From the NCBI RefSeq assembly GCF_963678635.1, contig NC_087067.1:43871829-43935828 (forward strand): a stretch of DNA of 64,000 nucleotides. The letters are read 5' to 3'. Shown here piece by piece: positions 12,701 through 21,720 of the stretch. Position 1 is the stretch's first letter, and every line of letters begins with the position of its first letter. The notes under the pieces were generated by a model. That model was not told the origin of the DNA. It did no database searches and worked only from the letters and a program-made list of their open reading frames with translations. A program made the translations under genes and the position numbers. Source of the stretch: Symsagittifera roscoffensis (taxonomy: Eukaryota > Xenacoelomorpha > Acoela > Convolutidae).

Positions 12701-15700
12701 GCTGCAAGGTAAACTAAATTACTTGAACGGTATACCAATTTTTTACGCGAGTGGCTAACAAAAGTAGACCCAGATTTTATGGATATCGTGCAAGAGGACT
12801 TGGATGCAAAATTTCGTCAAGCACTTCTAAGCCTCAACTATTAGTCAAAAATAATGTGATTGTTAAATATCATAAAAATTTTGACCGCAAGGATATCGAT
12901 GAACTGTACAAAATTTGAAAAAATTGAAACGAGATTAGACAAACATGAAAAGAACAAAAATTTCTTACAATTTCATTAGAAAAAAATGTAAATTTTGTTT
13001 CGAAACTCAGCCAAAATTATAGGCCAAAAATTTTGAATTTTTAATTTATCAAGAAATATGCTGAAACTACAGTGTTAAATAATTGAAAAAGCTACATCAA
13101 AGGAAGCCAATTACACAGCGCAACAAAGCTTTAGAATGGTAAAAATTTCAAAAAAATGCGTTACACGTTTGAAATTTGTTTTTAGCCAAAAGTTTTGATT
13201 TTTTTTAGTACAACTGACCTTGTCTGGCTATGAACCAAAAACACATTCTCTTATACAAGTTTTTGGAAGTCTTATCGGTCTACAAATTTGCTGGGCTGCG
13301 TAAAAGTCTTCTTTTGATATAGCTGTCTCATCATTTAATGAGGCAGTTTCAGCGCAATTCTTGATTAAATAAAAAAGCCAGAATGACCAAATTTTGGAGT
13401 AAACGTTTGGTAGAGAAGTTCGGGAAAAAATTTGCACCATACTAAGTTTGGTGAAATTCTAAGCAATTTTTGTTCTGCTTTTGTCTAATTTTAAGCATTT
13501 TTGTCTAATCTTACCCAGTTTGAGAAAAACACGTTTGTCCGGTTAATTTAAATCAGCACTGTAGTCCAACAACAGTTTTATGATTTTTGTGGCAATTTTG
13601 TGCTACTTGCAGGGCAACCGACATTTTTTGCTTTGAGTTTCAAGACAAATTGAATCAGGAACAATTTTCTTGGGAAATGCACGAGATAAACCGATGATGA
13701 AAAAAGGTGAACTAGAGTAAGAATTTTAGATTGTGCTGTTGAAAGAAGTTCTCATTCGCTGTCTGTCAGCATCATTGAAAAAATTGCTTTTTGAAAAATG
13801 TTCGGGGCTAACCGGGTAGTTGAAGAGTAACATCAGGGTATGCAATGAATGCCAAGCCGAGTCCGTCTTTCACTGCGTGTGAAACAGGTGCATCCAATTC
13901 GTAGGCCAGGAATCCCATTATGCTGAATGAACACATACCATATGTTACTATGACTGCAAAATTTATGAACTTAGATTTTATCAAGCAATAAGGAACATCA
14001 CTACTATGTTTTCGGTTTTTAGCGTTATGAAAAAAGTAATCTTTGTAAGATATACTTAAGATCAGATTTTTAGAGAATACGTAAGAATAAGTAAGATATG
14101 TGATCAGATTTTTAGGGAATAGCCAATTGTAACTTGTTGTATATGCGCTGCAATTATCGGTAATTTTTAAAAATAGTCAATTCGTCGGTACTTTGTGGGT
14201 AAAAATAGCCTTCTGTTATTCAAATATCACCTGAAAATAGTGAAGCCTGCAAACACGCTGGTGCCACAATTACTCAGTGATATAATCCAGGTATCCCGTT
14301 CACAGTTTGTGGAGAACTATTGATGAGATGAAGATGTACAATTTTATCCACCTCGAAAAAGATAATGATACGTGTTCATGTAAAAAAAATGGGAAAATCA
14401 AAAAGTTTACAAAAAATTAGCTTTTCATTTTAAAGTCATTTTGTAAGTTGAAGATTAAGTCACATAAGTGTTTTCCTCGTGTTGGTCCGATAGTCGACTT
14501 CGTAATGATCTGAATAATTTTCCGTTATCGAAACAAGCTGCGAAAAAGTAAAGGTCAAACTTTTAGGGATAACTTTGTTTTTCTTCTAGTCATTTTTGGT
14601 TATCTTTGGAGGTTTTATTTAAACATAGAGGTAAACGAAATCTTTCATGGTAGCTTTTTCGGTAAAGATTTGAACAACTTGCCTGGCCGGATTTTTTTTT
14701 CAAGGAAAAACATCTGTATCTTAAGGTTGCCTAAAGAAGGTGGCGTAAATTATAATTCATCGTAATTTGTTCCTTTTTGAAACTGGAGATAGTCTGTGTG
14801 CCGCCGAAGCCGAGTCCGAGCGAGTATACAATCTGATTGGCTGCCGAGCCCCACACTGTGACGTCAGTGAGTTTGTTGAAGTCGGGCTGGATGAAGAATT
14901 TGAGTCCGTTGCTCATTCCGGGAAGAGTGAGACCCCTGATGAACAGGATGAAGAGGAGGATGAAGGGGGCGGTGGCTGTGACGTAGACGACCTTGCCGGA
15001 GGATTCGACACCTGAAATCAAAACAGGTAGTTTTTTTCAAAAAATCATAACAATGCATTCCAACTGCATTCCTTGATTCCAAGAGAAAATATATTGGCAG
15101 TTTTGCGCGCGCTTCGATTCGGCAGTTTTCAGGATGGCAATTGTACATTGCGTATAAAAGGTCCTGTAAATTGGGCTTAAGTCAGATTTTAATTCAGGCT
15201 CTTATATTCAACCTGCAAAAAACCACAATTCACAACTATTTTGAAATTCGACCACAATTCAAAAAGATTACATGATTTCCTTTGATGATTGTTTCAGTTA
15301 TTGTTTCAATCATTGTTGTATCAGGTCATAAATAGTTAAGAGTCACCTTTGATGAGAACGAAATATATGAACAGTTGAGCCAGCACAAAAGCCGCATACT
15401 GGGGAGCTAAGAAGTCCCCAATCTGATCTATGCCTGAACTCTTGCTGAGCACATTGTTCAGCCAGAACTCCTCGGCCGATGAAGTCCAGTTGTTGTCGTG
15501 GTGGATGAAGAGTTTTTGACGCTCGGAGAGACCGTGGCGACACACATATTCATCCATCACTCCATCCTAGACAAAACCAACACTGTCCTAATAGATTCAA
15601 GGAACATTATTTCCTTCCTCTCCGCATTATGTTATATTTCATCTACACTTCGTATTCGGCGGAGGAACACTGTATTCGGGTGTGTTTTAGTTTTTTTTGG

Positions 15701-18700
15701 TTTTCCAAGCAAAATCAGATATCACAAACGATCATGGGAATGGGTCAAGGCCTATATCATATTAAAGCCCCTTCAGTCTTCGAACGACTTTAAAAAATGT
15801 TTAAAAACTATCGACAAAAACCGATTCGAAATTTTTGATTTTTAATCTAATTTCGAGCTAATAATACAAGGTTTGTCAAAATAAGGTTTGCAGGCTTACA
15901 ATAGCTTATTTAAAACTTAATTTAAGACGTAAAAATTAGTTTTATCCGAGTAACGTCAGTTTTTCAAAAATTTTGGCACCATTTTGGGAATCCAAAACTT
16001 TCAGCAAAAAAATTCAAAAATTTCAGCAAAAAAAAATTTCTTAAATTTTATTTACAATTTTTTTTCCGTTTTTCGAATCATTTTTCTACAAAAACTGTTT
16101 TCCACTTGGCCTGTTTGGCTATGACTGTCAAATATACCGAATTTCTGTTTTTTCGCTCTGATCTTTTTTATTGTTTGGACAAACTTAGAGTCAGCCGACC
16201 AATTTTGGAGTTGTTCGAGCTCATGGTATTTTTGGGAGACATTTCCTATCGGGTCCCACTCCACCCAGGCATATCCATTCGGTCGCTGCGGCATCACCAA
16301 AACGGCATGAATCATAAATATTTCATTTTATCTAATTTAAATCGTCCATCCGTCCTTTTTGCCAAACATCAGCTATTACAAATTTGACTGGCTAAAATTT
16401 TGTTCAATCAGAAGGATAGATAAAAACTGTGGTAAAACGGGACTGACTTTTCATTTTGGTACAAATAAACGTTGCAACGAACGAAACTTTACCTTAAAAA
16501 GGTTTTTTTTTGTAATTTTTGTCTTAACTTCTCTAGTTCACGAAGATGGGTTATCTTTCAAAATCTGCAAGGATCCCAAAGTATAAGACAGCAGAAATGG
16601 TAGCATAGTGATTTTGCGACCAATCAAAACTGTGGACGTGATTAGCAATTACTTTCGAGATGAAAAAATCAAAAATAAAAAAAACTAAGATAGCCAGCGG
16701 TTGTGCAAGTAGCGCAAAATTGTCCAAACTGATTAAAGAATTTCAAAAACAGAGAAAAAATTTTGAAAATCTAAACAAATTTGAATGCTATTTTTATTAA
16801 ATTCAGAAAATGCTTTCGAAACAGGCAAACAAATGCTCAAAAGATAGCTAACTAACAGCTAATGAAGCCTTGAAGCTTTAGAAGAATCTGATTTAGTATG
16901 AAAAACGAAAAAAAAAAAACAGAGCATCGTTTTCTCAAACTGAGACACTTTTTAAAATTTTACTAGAATCAGAATTGCAACAAATAGCACTTTAATTTGA
17001 CACCACTTTTCATCACGCACAACTTTTTCAACAAGAAGTTAAGAACAGCTGGAAAAAAATTAAAAAAAAAACAGACCCCAATCCATAGTTTTTTCACTCT
17101 TTGAGAATGGTTGCAAATTTTAAGGACAATGTTGACGATCCAATTATCAGTTGTCATGCACAAATTATGTGACCTGCCCAAAGTCAGGATGTGAATCCCT
17201 GAGATTACGGGTTTTGTGAATTTAGTTCTGCATTGACTCACCGCGATAACTTTTAGACAAATGCCGCACCGATAACATGAAGTGCGGTATGTATGTAGAC
17301 AACCGCGTATGCATTCTCGTCAGTTAGCAGACAAATACGATATTAACCAATCAGAGTCGAGACAAGGAAGAAATTATTAAATAATGAATATTTATTTTGT
17401 GTAATCTCATCTCGATTCTGATTGGTTGAAATAGTATTTGTCTGCTTACTGACGAGTATGAATACGCGCTTGTCTAAATACTGCCACGCAACGCGACAGC
17501 ATGCAGCGAAACGTTTTGCCGTAGTCATTCGGGATCAAGTTTTAGCAGCCACAGCAACAATGTACAAGCGCATGATAAAAAGTAAAGAAAAAGGCGGGGA
17601 ATATTGCTGTTAAAATGATTGTTTCTTTGAAAATTAAAAAAAAATACACAATTCACTTTCCATTTTGTAAAAATTCACGTGTGTGCAACAATTCAGTTGT
17701 AAATGACATTTTTTGTTACTCGTCTCATAGCTTATATGAAATACCTTGCTGTGTGGACTATGCTCATAAAAGTTTTCATTGGAATAAATAGATCAGATTA
17801 TTTGATTTATTTATTGCAATTGATGAATTTTATGAAGGTTTAAAACGGAATCCTGGCCAAGAATAGCACCGGTCTTTAACCTAATTAACCTTAAGCCGTT
17901 TTATCAACGAGGTAAATGATCAATCTACAAGCTGTCCAGCTCGCCGTACAGCGGCATTTGAGCCCCTGATTAAAATACTTACCTGTTCGAGACATTGTTT
18001 CAGTGGTTGATTGCACTGGTCTGTGTTCCAGAAGTGATCGCAGCCCTCCCAGGGTAGTTGGGTGGTGAATGAATTGATGAGGTAATACATCACCCATCCT
18101 AGCACTACATTGTAGTATATGGCCACGAAACAGTTGAGCAGAAACATGGAGTAGCCGATGCCCTTGAACAGAGGACAGATCTTCCAGATGGCTGTGGGAC
18201 CTGTAAATAAATATACAATAGCTAGGATAACTGGTATGGGGATCTCTATAACTCTAAACCCCCCCCCTCGGGTACCTAGAAACGAATATCCTCCCCCTTT
18301 TGCAGAAGGGGGATATAGTTAAAGAGATCACAAAATGTTTCTTGCACGGCCAAGGCTATTATAAAGTGTTAGATGAAAAAGAGATATTTTTCTGCTTCTC
18401 ATATCTTTTATAAGTATGAACATTTTTAAATGTTCTATTTTTCTGTTTTTTTTCTAGATAAATCTGTACAGTTGAAAAAGTTATATTGTAGAAGAATAAA
18501 GAAGAGATAGCTATCTTTGTAGAATAAAATCAGATTTCTCGTTCACTTCTTCAGCTCCCTGCGGTAAATTGCGGAGAAAAAAGAATTACTACAATAATTA
18601 ACAGAATAGTCAAAACCCATCAAAACTAAATCCACTGGAAAAGTAAAAAAAAAACAGAGTCGAGGTTTGCGTTTGACTCGATCAAATATCGGTAGGTTTC

Positions 18701-21700
18701 AACCGCCTGGACTCAGGCTTGATATGTTTCGACCGTCTCGACCAAACCCAAGCTTGATATGTTTCGATTATATTTGGCCGAAGAAAAAAAAATCGACCGA
18801 GGCAAAGCGTTTCGTCTGATTTAGATGGAGGAGTTTTTTTGACCGAAGGGAAGTTCGACTATGAAAAAAATTTTGACCATTTCAACTGAGGAACAAAATT
18901 TCCACCGTATCTACCGAGGATTAACGAGGAGTTTTTTGACCACAAAGAAGTTCGACTATGAAAAACATTTCGACCATGTCAACTGAGGAACAAAATTTCG
19001 ACCATTTTTTATAGTATATAACACTACATTGTAGTATACACTACATTGTAGTCTATGGCCATGAAACCCTCCGTTGTAATATATGGCCACGAAACAGTTG
19101 AGCAGAAACAAGGAGTAGCCGATTTCCTTGAAGAGAGGACAGATCTTCCATATGAATATGGGTCCTAGAGGTAGAGATGTAATATCTAGGATAAGTGGTA
19201 GATATTCAAGCAACACAGAATTTTCTCACCACAATCAAACTATTAAAAACTTGAACAAAATAAAGTAGATTTCTTTTCAGTTTTTGATATTTAATTTTTT
19301 CAGATAATTTTATCAAATAAAAAAGGTAGTACTGGAAAACGCCATAAGCTAGACGAAAAAAGAAAACATAGCTGACGTCATATAGTAAAATTCTTTTTCT
19401 CATTCACTCTTTCAGCTCCCTGCTGAAAACAAAGAATTACCACAATAATTAACAAAACAGTCACAACCCATCAAAACTAAAACCACTTGAAAGTTTAAAT
19501 GAACCCGGGTCTAGGTTTGCGTATTATGTTTTGACCGACGCGAACAATTAATTATCGGTATATTTAGATTATCTCATCCTAGGCACGATATGTTCCGACT
19601 GTCTCGACCCAACCTAAACTTGATATGTTTTTACTATATTTGACCGAAGAAAAACAATCCGACTGAGTTCGACCAGGAAAAAACGTTTTCACTGATTTCG
19701 ACCCAGGTGTTTTTGAAGAAAAACATTTTGGTTGAGTTCGACCAAAAAATATTTTCGACCGAAGAGAAATTCAATCGAGGGAAAGATAATAAAACCAAAC
19801 TAAACTTGAGAAGTTTTTTCGACCGAAGAGATGTTTGACGCAGCTGATGTTTGTTTCGACTCAACACTCTGAGATTAAGGTTTTCCAATGAGAGGGTTTT
19901 TTGGATTTTTTCACAGTTTTTGTGTTTCGAAATTGAGTTCAACTTCATAATTTAACTTTATGTTTCGACTTTGTGCTCGACTTTATGTTTGCACTTTGAG
20001 TTCGACCAATAGGCTTTGTCAACTGTGGATTTTTGGAAAATCTGACCTGTGTTCGACCCGCCTCGGTCAAAAATTAAATCGCAAGCCTCAACCCGGAAAG
20101 CTAAAATTATTTTACTTCAGCACACTTGAAGGCCTCTAAATAGTTTTAATTTAAAAGAAAAATTAACAGCCTCTCCCCTTGAGCATTTTAGGGAGAGAAT
20201 GATAATTGGTTCTACGTTGAATTTTTCAGCCAATTGGAACTTGGCAGTTTTCACGCAAGGCTAGGTAATTTCATTGAAGGTTGGAGGTTGTAAGTAGATC
20301 TTTTCACGTGGAAATTTTAATACAACCTGAATAACGAATCAAAAATTTTCAATGTGATATATCATTCATTTTCCTATGAAGTGTTGCATGTTACCTGATA
20401 TCGCATGTACAAAACTCGGTTCCATGACAATCCATCCCGAGCAAAATTTACGGGATAGTTCGGCCTGCCAATTATCGTCGGGTTTTTGGCCGAGAGTTTC
20501 AGAGCACAAAAAATAGATTTAAAGCGCCTGAAGTTGTTTCACCGAGTGAACATGCAAAAGAATCACCTATTTATGGCAAGTTTCTTTTTAAGCATTTCAT
20601 CGAGATAGCAGTGGCTAGCTTATCTGACTTCACTGTAAGAGCTCGGAGTTTCGAGACTTTCTGTCGTTCGTGTTACGTTTTCTAATTCCTGTTTCAACCA
20701 ATGGGGTATTGACAAGGTCAATGTTAACCAAAACTAACTTTTTCTGTACGTAAATAGTTCAATTTATGTATATATTTGAACTTTAGGGATCTCTAAATAG
20801 CACCTAACATTTCAGGAAAAAGACACGAGTAAAATAGCTGTAGCGTATCATTTTCACAGCCCTATGATTTGATTTTTTCATTCAAATCTTGAAAAAGTTT
20901 TTTTTGTCTGATTTTTTTCACGAGTCCGATCCTATTTTTTGTGAATACTCCAAATCGAATGGCATTTTCCAAAGACTTCTTTTTGTAGATGTTTGAAAAA
21001 CAACAATTTTTTGAAATTGTGGAGTTAAAAAGAGTTTTTTTCTCGGTTTCTACTGTTGAAACAAAAGTCAAGTAACTGTAGATAGCAACTGTCCACTGGA
21101 GCGTTATGCTCCTGGAATTACTTTGAAAGACCACTGACCTCGACTGGAGTACTGAGCTAGAGCCTGTTCCAGGAAGTAGTATGGAATACCCACTGTGAAC
21201 AACATGAACGCGTATGGAATCAGGAACGCCCCTCCCCCGTTGGCGAAAGTCCTGAAAAGGGAGGTGCAGTCGGTCACAATTTACCCTCAATTATTCAAAC
21301 GAGAAACAACTGTAAACTTCTTATCAAAAGGAACTGGGACCAGTTCAAAAACCAGTCGCCATACCTTTGGAGGAAATGTCGCTTGTTCCTATACTTTTAA
21401 ATGCCGAGTCAGTTTTTTTGTAGAAGTTGATAGCGGCTTGTAACAAAAGGAGGAATTTAATGTACTAATTTTGTGGGGAAAATGCTTATATTCAATCAAA
21501 ATCAAATATTTACTGCTTTTCAATTGTTTAAAAACTTTGATCTTTACCTGTAAGGAAATCTCCAAATGTTCCCGAATCCGATGCAGTATCCGATCGCCGA
21601 CAGGATATACTCGAAGTATGAACCCCATTGGCCTCGGTCGTTAATCGCAGTCTCGGGTTTGTCGTCTGAACTTGAAGCTTGTGAATCGTTATTTCCAATT

Positions 21701-21720
21701 CCTGTTTCGGATCCATTCAT
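6476..21720 (-). CDS. SLC6-family Na+/Cl--dependent transporter, full gene, 11 coding exons
   Basis: Joining exons 21548-21720, 21139-21251, 17983-18200, 15347-15566, 14773-15011, 14231-14316, 13813-13922, 11539-11736, 10670-10830, 9246-9384 and 6476-6732 keeps one frame and gives 637 residues, the usual SLC6 length with about 12 membrane helices. TM1 ends in the hallmark GNIWRFPY; NGGGAFLIPY follows. The extracellular loop has a C...C pair (CDHFWNTDQC) for the conserved disulphide and an NWT glycosylation site. Loop and helix text (ELPW-type, SSGK-VVY, IRGLTLPG, GLAFIAYP) resembles the glycine-transporter branch, but the substrate cannot be read from sequence. Such proteins drive amino-acid or transmitter uptake at the plasma membrane. 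Odd residues: SAANQ in TM6 where DAATQ is usual, and LDTVF in TM8 where LDSQF is usual. Nine introns are GT-AG (with one GC-AG included separately) and one appears GA-AG. Confidence 0.93.
6930..7110 (-). repeat. tRNA-derived SINE copy
   Basis: On the minus strand the head reads 'gtggtgaagtggtta' (A-box-like), 'ccgcctctcaatcgaaagg', then 'gacgttcgaggcc' (B-box-like), followed by a body ending near 'gtgcccctggttaagattt' read on plus. The same body and head occur at 42140-42325 and part of the head at 38965-39036. Confidence 0.6.
8156..8780 (+). repeat. Family-B interspersed repeat
   Basis: Shares in order 'ccatttgaaaaatcgg', 'ctttgtattcggg', a 'gtcgagaaaaaccgattt' block, 'caggcttacaatagct'-type sequence, and the end 'tcggaacattct.tgctacttgcacagtta' with copies at 15650, 50404 and 62610. 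About 620 bp, no coding capacity, copies visibly diverged. Confidence 0.6.
8985..9165 (-). mobile_element. hAT-like MITE family A fragment
   Basis: Inverted copy of the core: 'cagcgcgcgctcctcaaat' followed by 'gccaaaggcgcctttgg'. Both ends are missing. Confidence 0.5.
9246..9384 (-). CDS. SLC6 exon 10: TM11-TM12
   Basis: Acceptor cttcag. It encodes VCWLVVSPSVLFLVLL (TM11), GDYKFPQWAE and GWTIMII (TM12 start). It ends at ATAG|gcaagt, a consensus GC donor, which keeps frame with exon 11. Confidence 0.9.
9385..10669 (-). other. SLC6 intron 9
   Basis: GT-AG intron. Apart from a cytosine-rich AACCC-type tract at 9416-9500 and the repeated phrase 'ggcttgaagtccctgtatttttt' near 9975-10035, I see nothing structured. 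Confidence 0.6.
9416..9500. repeat. AACCC-type simple repeat with a poly-C run
   Basis: Two blocks of 'ggttaacccaac' flank degenerate CCCAA units and a run of 14 C. It abuts SLC6 exon 10 closely on its acceptor side. Confidence 0.6.
10670..10830 (-). CDS. SLC6 exon 9: TM10 and intracellular loop
   Basis: Acceptor catcatag. It encodes GIYWFSLLDWYTAWYP (TM10), the YGVRRF motif (family YG-x-x-RF), IESMTG, ending FWK at a gtatta donor. Confidence 0.93.
10831..11538 (-). other. SLC6 intron 8
   Basis: GT-AG intron containing a five-unit 21-bp tandem repeat (11290-11387). No other structure seen. Confidence 0.6.
11290..11387. repeat. 21-bp tandem repeat, about 4.7 units
   Basis: Unit 'cttggagggacatctttaa' plus 'tg' repeated without a mismatch at 11290, 11311, 11332, 11353 and 11374. 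The perfect identity points to recent expansion. Confidence 0.85.
11539..11736 (-). CDS. SLC6 exon 8: TM8-TM9
   Basis: Acceptor tttttag. It encodes APIWAILFFLMM, then LDTVFVGVET of TM8 (Na2 site region; D405 and T406), LLDEFP, and the hydrophobic TM9. Donor gtaagt. Confidence 0.93.
11737..13812 (-). other. SLC6 intron 7
   Basis: GT-AG intron of 2.1 kb. It holds a perfect hairpin (12031-12057) and a short plus-strand open frame (12713-12844) of unknown meaning. The piece 'tgtgctacttgca' near 13600 resembles the end of family B. Nothing else recognised. Confidence 0.55.
12031..12057. repeat. Perfect 11-bp hairpin
   Basis: ATTGGGTTATT, a 5-base loop, then AATAACCCAAT. No associated element is recognised. 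Confidence 0.6.
13813..13922 (-). CDS. SLC6 exon 7: TM7 end and EL4
   Basis: Acceptor attcag. It encodes SIMGFLAYELDAPV..., then the conserved GLGLAFIAYPDV of EL4, ending at a gttagc donor. Confidence 0.92.
13923..14230 (-). other. SLC6 intron 6
   Basis: 308-bp GT-AG intron (gtgata...attcag). A short imperfect repeat of 'taagatat..agatcagatttttaggga' lies at about 14045-14120. Nothing else seen. Confidence 0.7.
14231..14316 (-). CDS. SLC6 exon 6: TM7 start
   Basis: An in-frame TAG directly before TTC forces the acceptor at caatag. It encodes FSTNCERDTW, SNCGTSVFAGFTIF, matching the family's NKF-x-NNC-x-RD block and TM7. Donor gtgata. Confidence 0.87.
14317..14772 (-). other. SLC6 intron 5, apparent GA-AG splice pair
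   Basis: The flanking exons align with the family without a gap (…SSFKK then FSTNC…), placing the donor at AAAAAG|GAACAA and the acceptor at ATCAATAG|TTC. The intron would start with GA. No GT in a usable phase lies within 30 bases of the junction. Confidence 0.6.
14773..15011 (-). CDS. SLC6 exon 5: TM5-TM6
   Basis: Acceptor tttcag. It encodes ESSGKVVYVTATAP (TM5), IRGLTLPG, and TM6 with SLGLGFGG. Homology requires the exon to end after SSFKK, where the next bases are GA rather than GT; no in-phase GT donor exists nearby. Confidence 0.85.
15012..15346 (-). other. SLC6 intron 4
   Basis: 335-bp GT-AG intron (gtgact...tttcag). Nothing structured seen. Confidence 0.75.
15347..15566 (-). CDS. 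SLC6 exon 4: EL2 and TM4
   Basis: Acceptor tgtctag, phase 0. It encodes an acidic loop with the sequon NWT, the conserved AEEFW...NNVL segment, and a hydrophobic TM4 ending LIKG at a gtgact donor. Confidence 0.92.
15650..16145 (+). repeat. Family-B interspersed repeat, truncated
   Basis: Shares 'cactgtattcgggtg', 'aaaatcagatatcacaaa', 'atgggtcaa', 'tatcatattaaagcccc', 'gcaggcttacaatagctta' with the copies at 8156, 50404 and 62610. The 3' terminal block is diverged. Confidence 0.55.
17298..17474. mobile_element. Foldback (hairpin) element, 177 bp, TA-flanked
   Basis: About 65 bases at the left ('gacaaccgcgtatgcattc', then 'agcagacaaatac', 'aaccaatcagagtcgaga') recur inverted at the right with a few mismatches, around an AT-rich loop of about 45 bases. 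TA sits on both sides (17296-17297 and 17475-17476). This fits a TA-targeting MITE of the foldback sort. No coding capacity. Confidence 0.65.
17983..18200 (-). CDS. SLC6 exon 3: TM3 and start of the large extracellular loop
   Basis: Acceptor tttacag and donor gtaagt. It encodes GPTAIWKICPLFKGIGY, the AIYYN motif of TM3 and the disulphide pair of loop EL2. A decayed tandem copy lies upstream in the gene at about 19070-19164. Confidence 0.93.
18244..18336 (+). repeat. Family-C short interspersed repeat
   Basis: 'gggtacctagaaacgaatat', then 'ccccttttgcagaaggggg', then 'agttaaagagatc', as in the copies at 22835, 29268 and 61256. The core is a C-run / G-run palindrome. Confidence 0.55.
19020..19700 (-). 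repeat. Upstream unit of a tandem segmental duplication in SLC6 intron 2
   Basis: Sequence from the exon-3 region (18110 on) recurs here in the same order: exon-3-like block, then 'tcagctccctgc', 'aagaattac.acaataattaac', 'cccatcaaaactaaa', 'gtttgcg' (18551-18670 versus 19412-19520). The offset is about 960 bp at the exon and about 860 bp further on, so indels followed the duplication. Confidence 0.75.
19070..19164 (-). pseudogene. Decayed duplicate of SLC6 exon 3
   Basis: Encodes GPIFIWKICPLFKEIGYSLF and LLNCFVAIYYN, nearly the sequence of exon 3, behind an intact acceptor (ctctag). The 3' half is replaced by small repeats of 'tacattgtagt' and the EL2 disulphide region and donor are absent, so it cannot substitute for exon 3. 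The flanking intron is copied too. Confidence 0.8.
20441..20613 (+). pseudogene. Inverted copy of a RASEF-like exon end and adjoining intron
   Basis: 173 bases match the minus strand of 26464-26637 with 11 substitutions by my count (about 94% identical). The match runs across the exon-intron border, so it was copied as DNA, not from spliced RNA. The frame is broken by a stop and the donor GT is GC here. It lies inside SLC6 intron 2, in the opposite orientation to both genes. Confidence 0.88.
21139..21251 (-). CDS. SLC6 exon 2: TM1-TM2
   Basis: Acceptor tttcag precedes the codons for TFANGGGAFLIPYAF; the exon continues through VGIPYYFLEQALAQYSSR of TM2 and ends at a gtcagt donor. Phase matches exons 1 and 3. 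Confidence 0.92.
21548..21720 (-). CDS. SLC6 exon 1: N-terminus and TM1
   Basis: ATG at 21720-21718 opens MNGSETGIGNN..., a short hydrophilic N-terminus, then EYILSAIGYCIGFGN and WRFPY of TM1, which carries the Na+ and substrate contacts. The exon ends after 57 codons plus two bases at a GTAAAG donor. Upstream exons would only add 5' UTR. Confidence 0.92.

Larger units (their letters stand above)
15567..17982 (-). other. SLC6 intron 3
   Basis: GT-AG intron of 2.4 kb (gtaagt...tgtctag). It holds a family-B repeat (15650-16145), a second family-B end fragment near 16690-16720, and a foldback element (17298-17474). Confidence 0.6.
18650..20060. repeat. Degenerate repeat rich in TTCGACC motifs
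   Basis: Many scattered copies of 'tttcgacc', 'gaccgaag' and 'gatatgttt' across both halves of the tandem duplication and beyond it. It does not form a clean tandem array. No coding reading. Confidence 0.45.
18201..21138 (-). other. SLC6 intron 2
   Basis: GT-AG intron of 2.9 kb. It contains a family-C repeat (18244-18336), a tandem segmental duplication (unit 18110-18830 and unit 19020-19700) that carries a decayed copy of exon 3, degenerate 'ttcgacc' repeats (18650-20060), and an inverted fragment of a RASEF-like exon (20441-20613). Confidence 0.65.

Noticed and set aside
13228-13440. 70-codon minus-strand open frame between SLC6 exons 8 and 7.
   Set aside because: Not needed: exons 7 and 8 join in frame and align with the family without a gap, and the translation has no SLC6 similarity.
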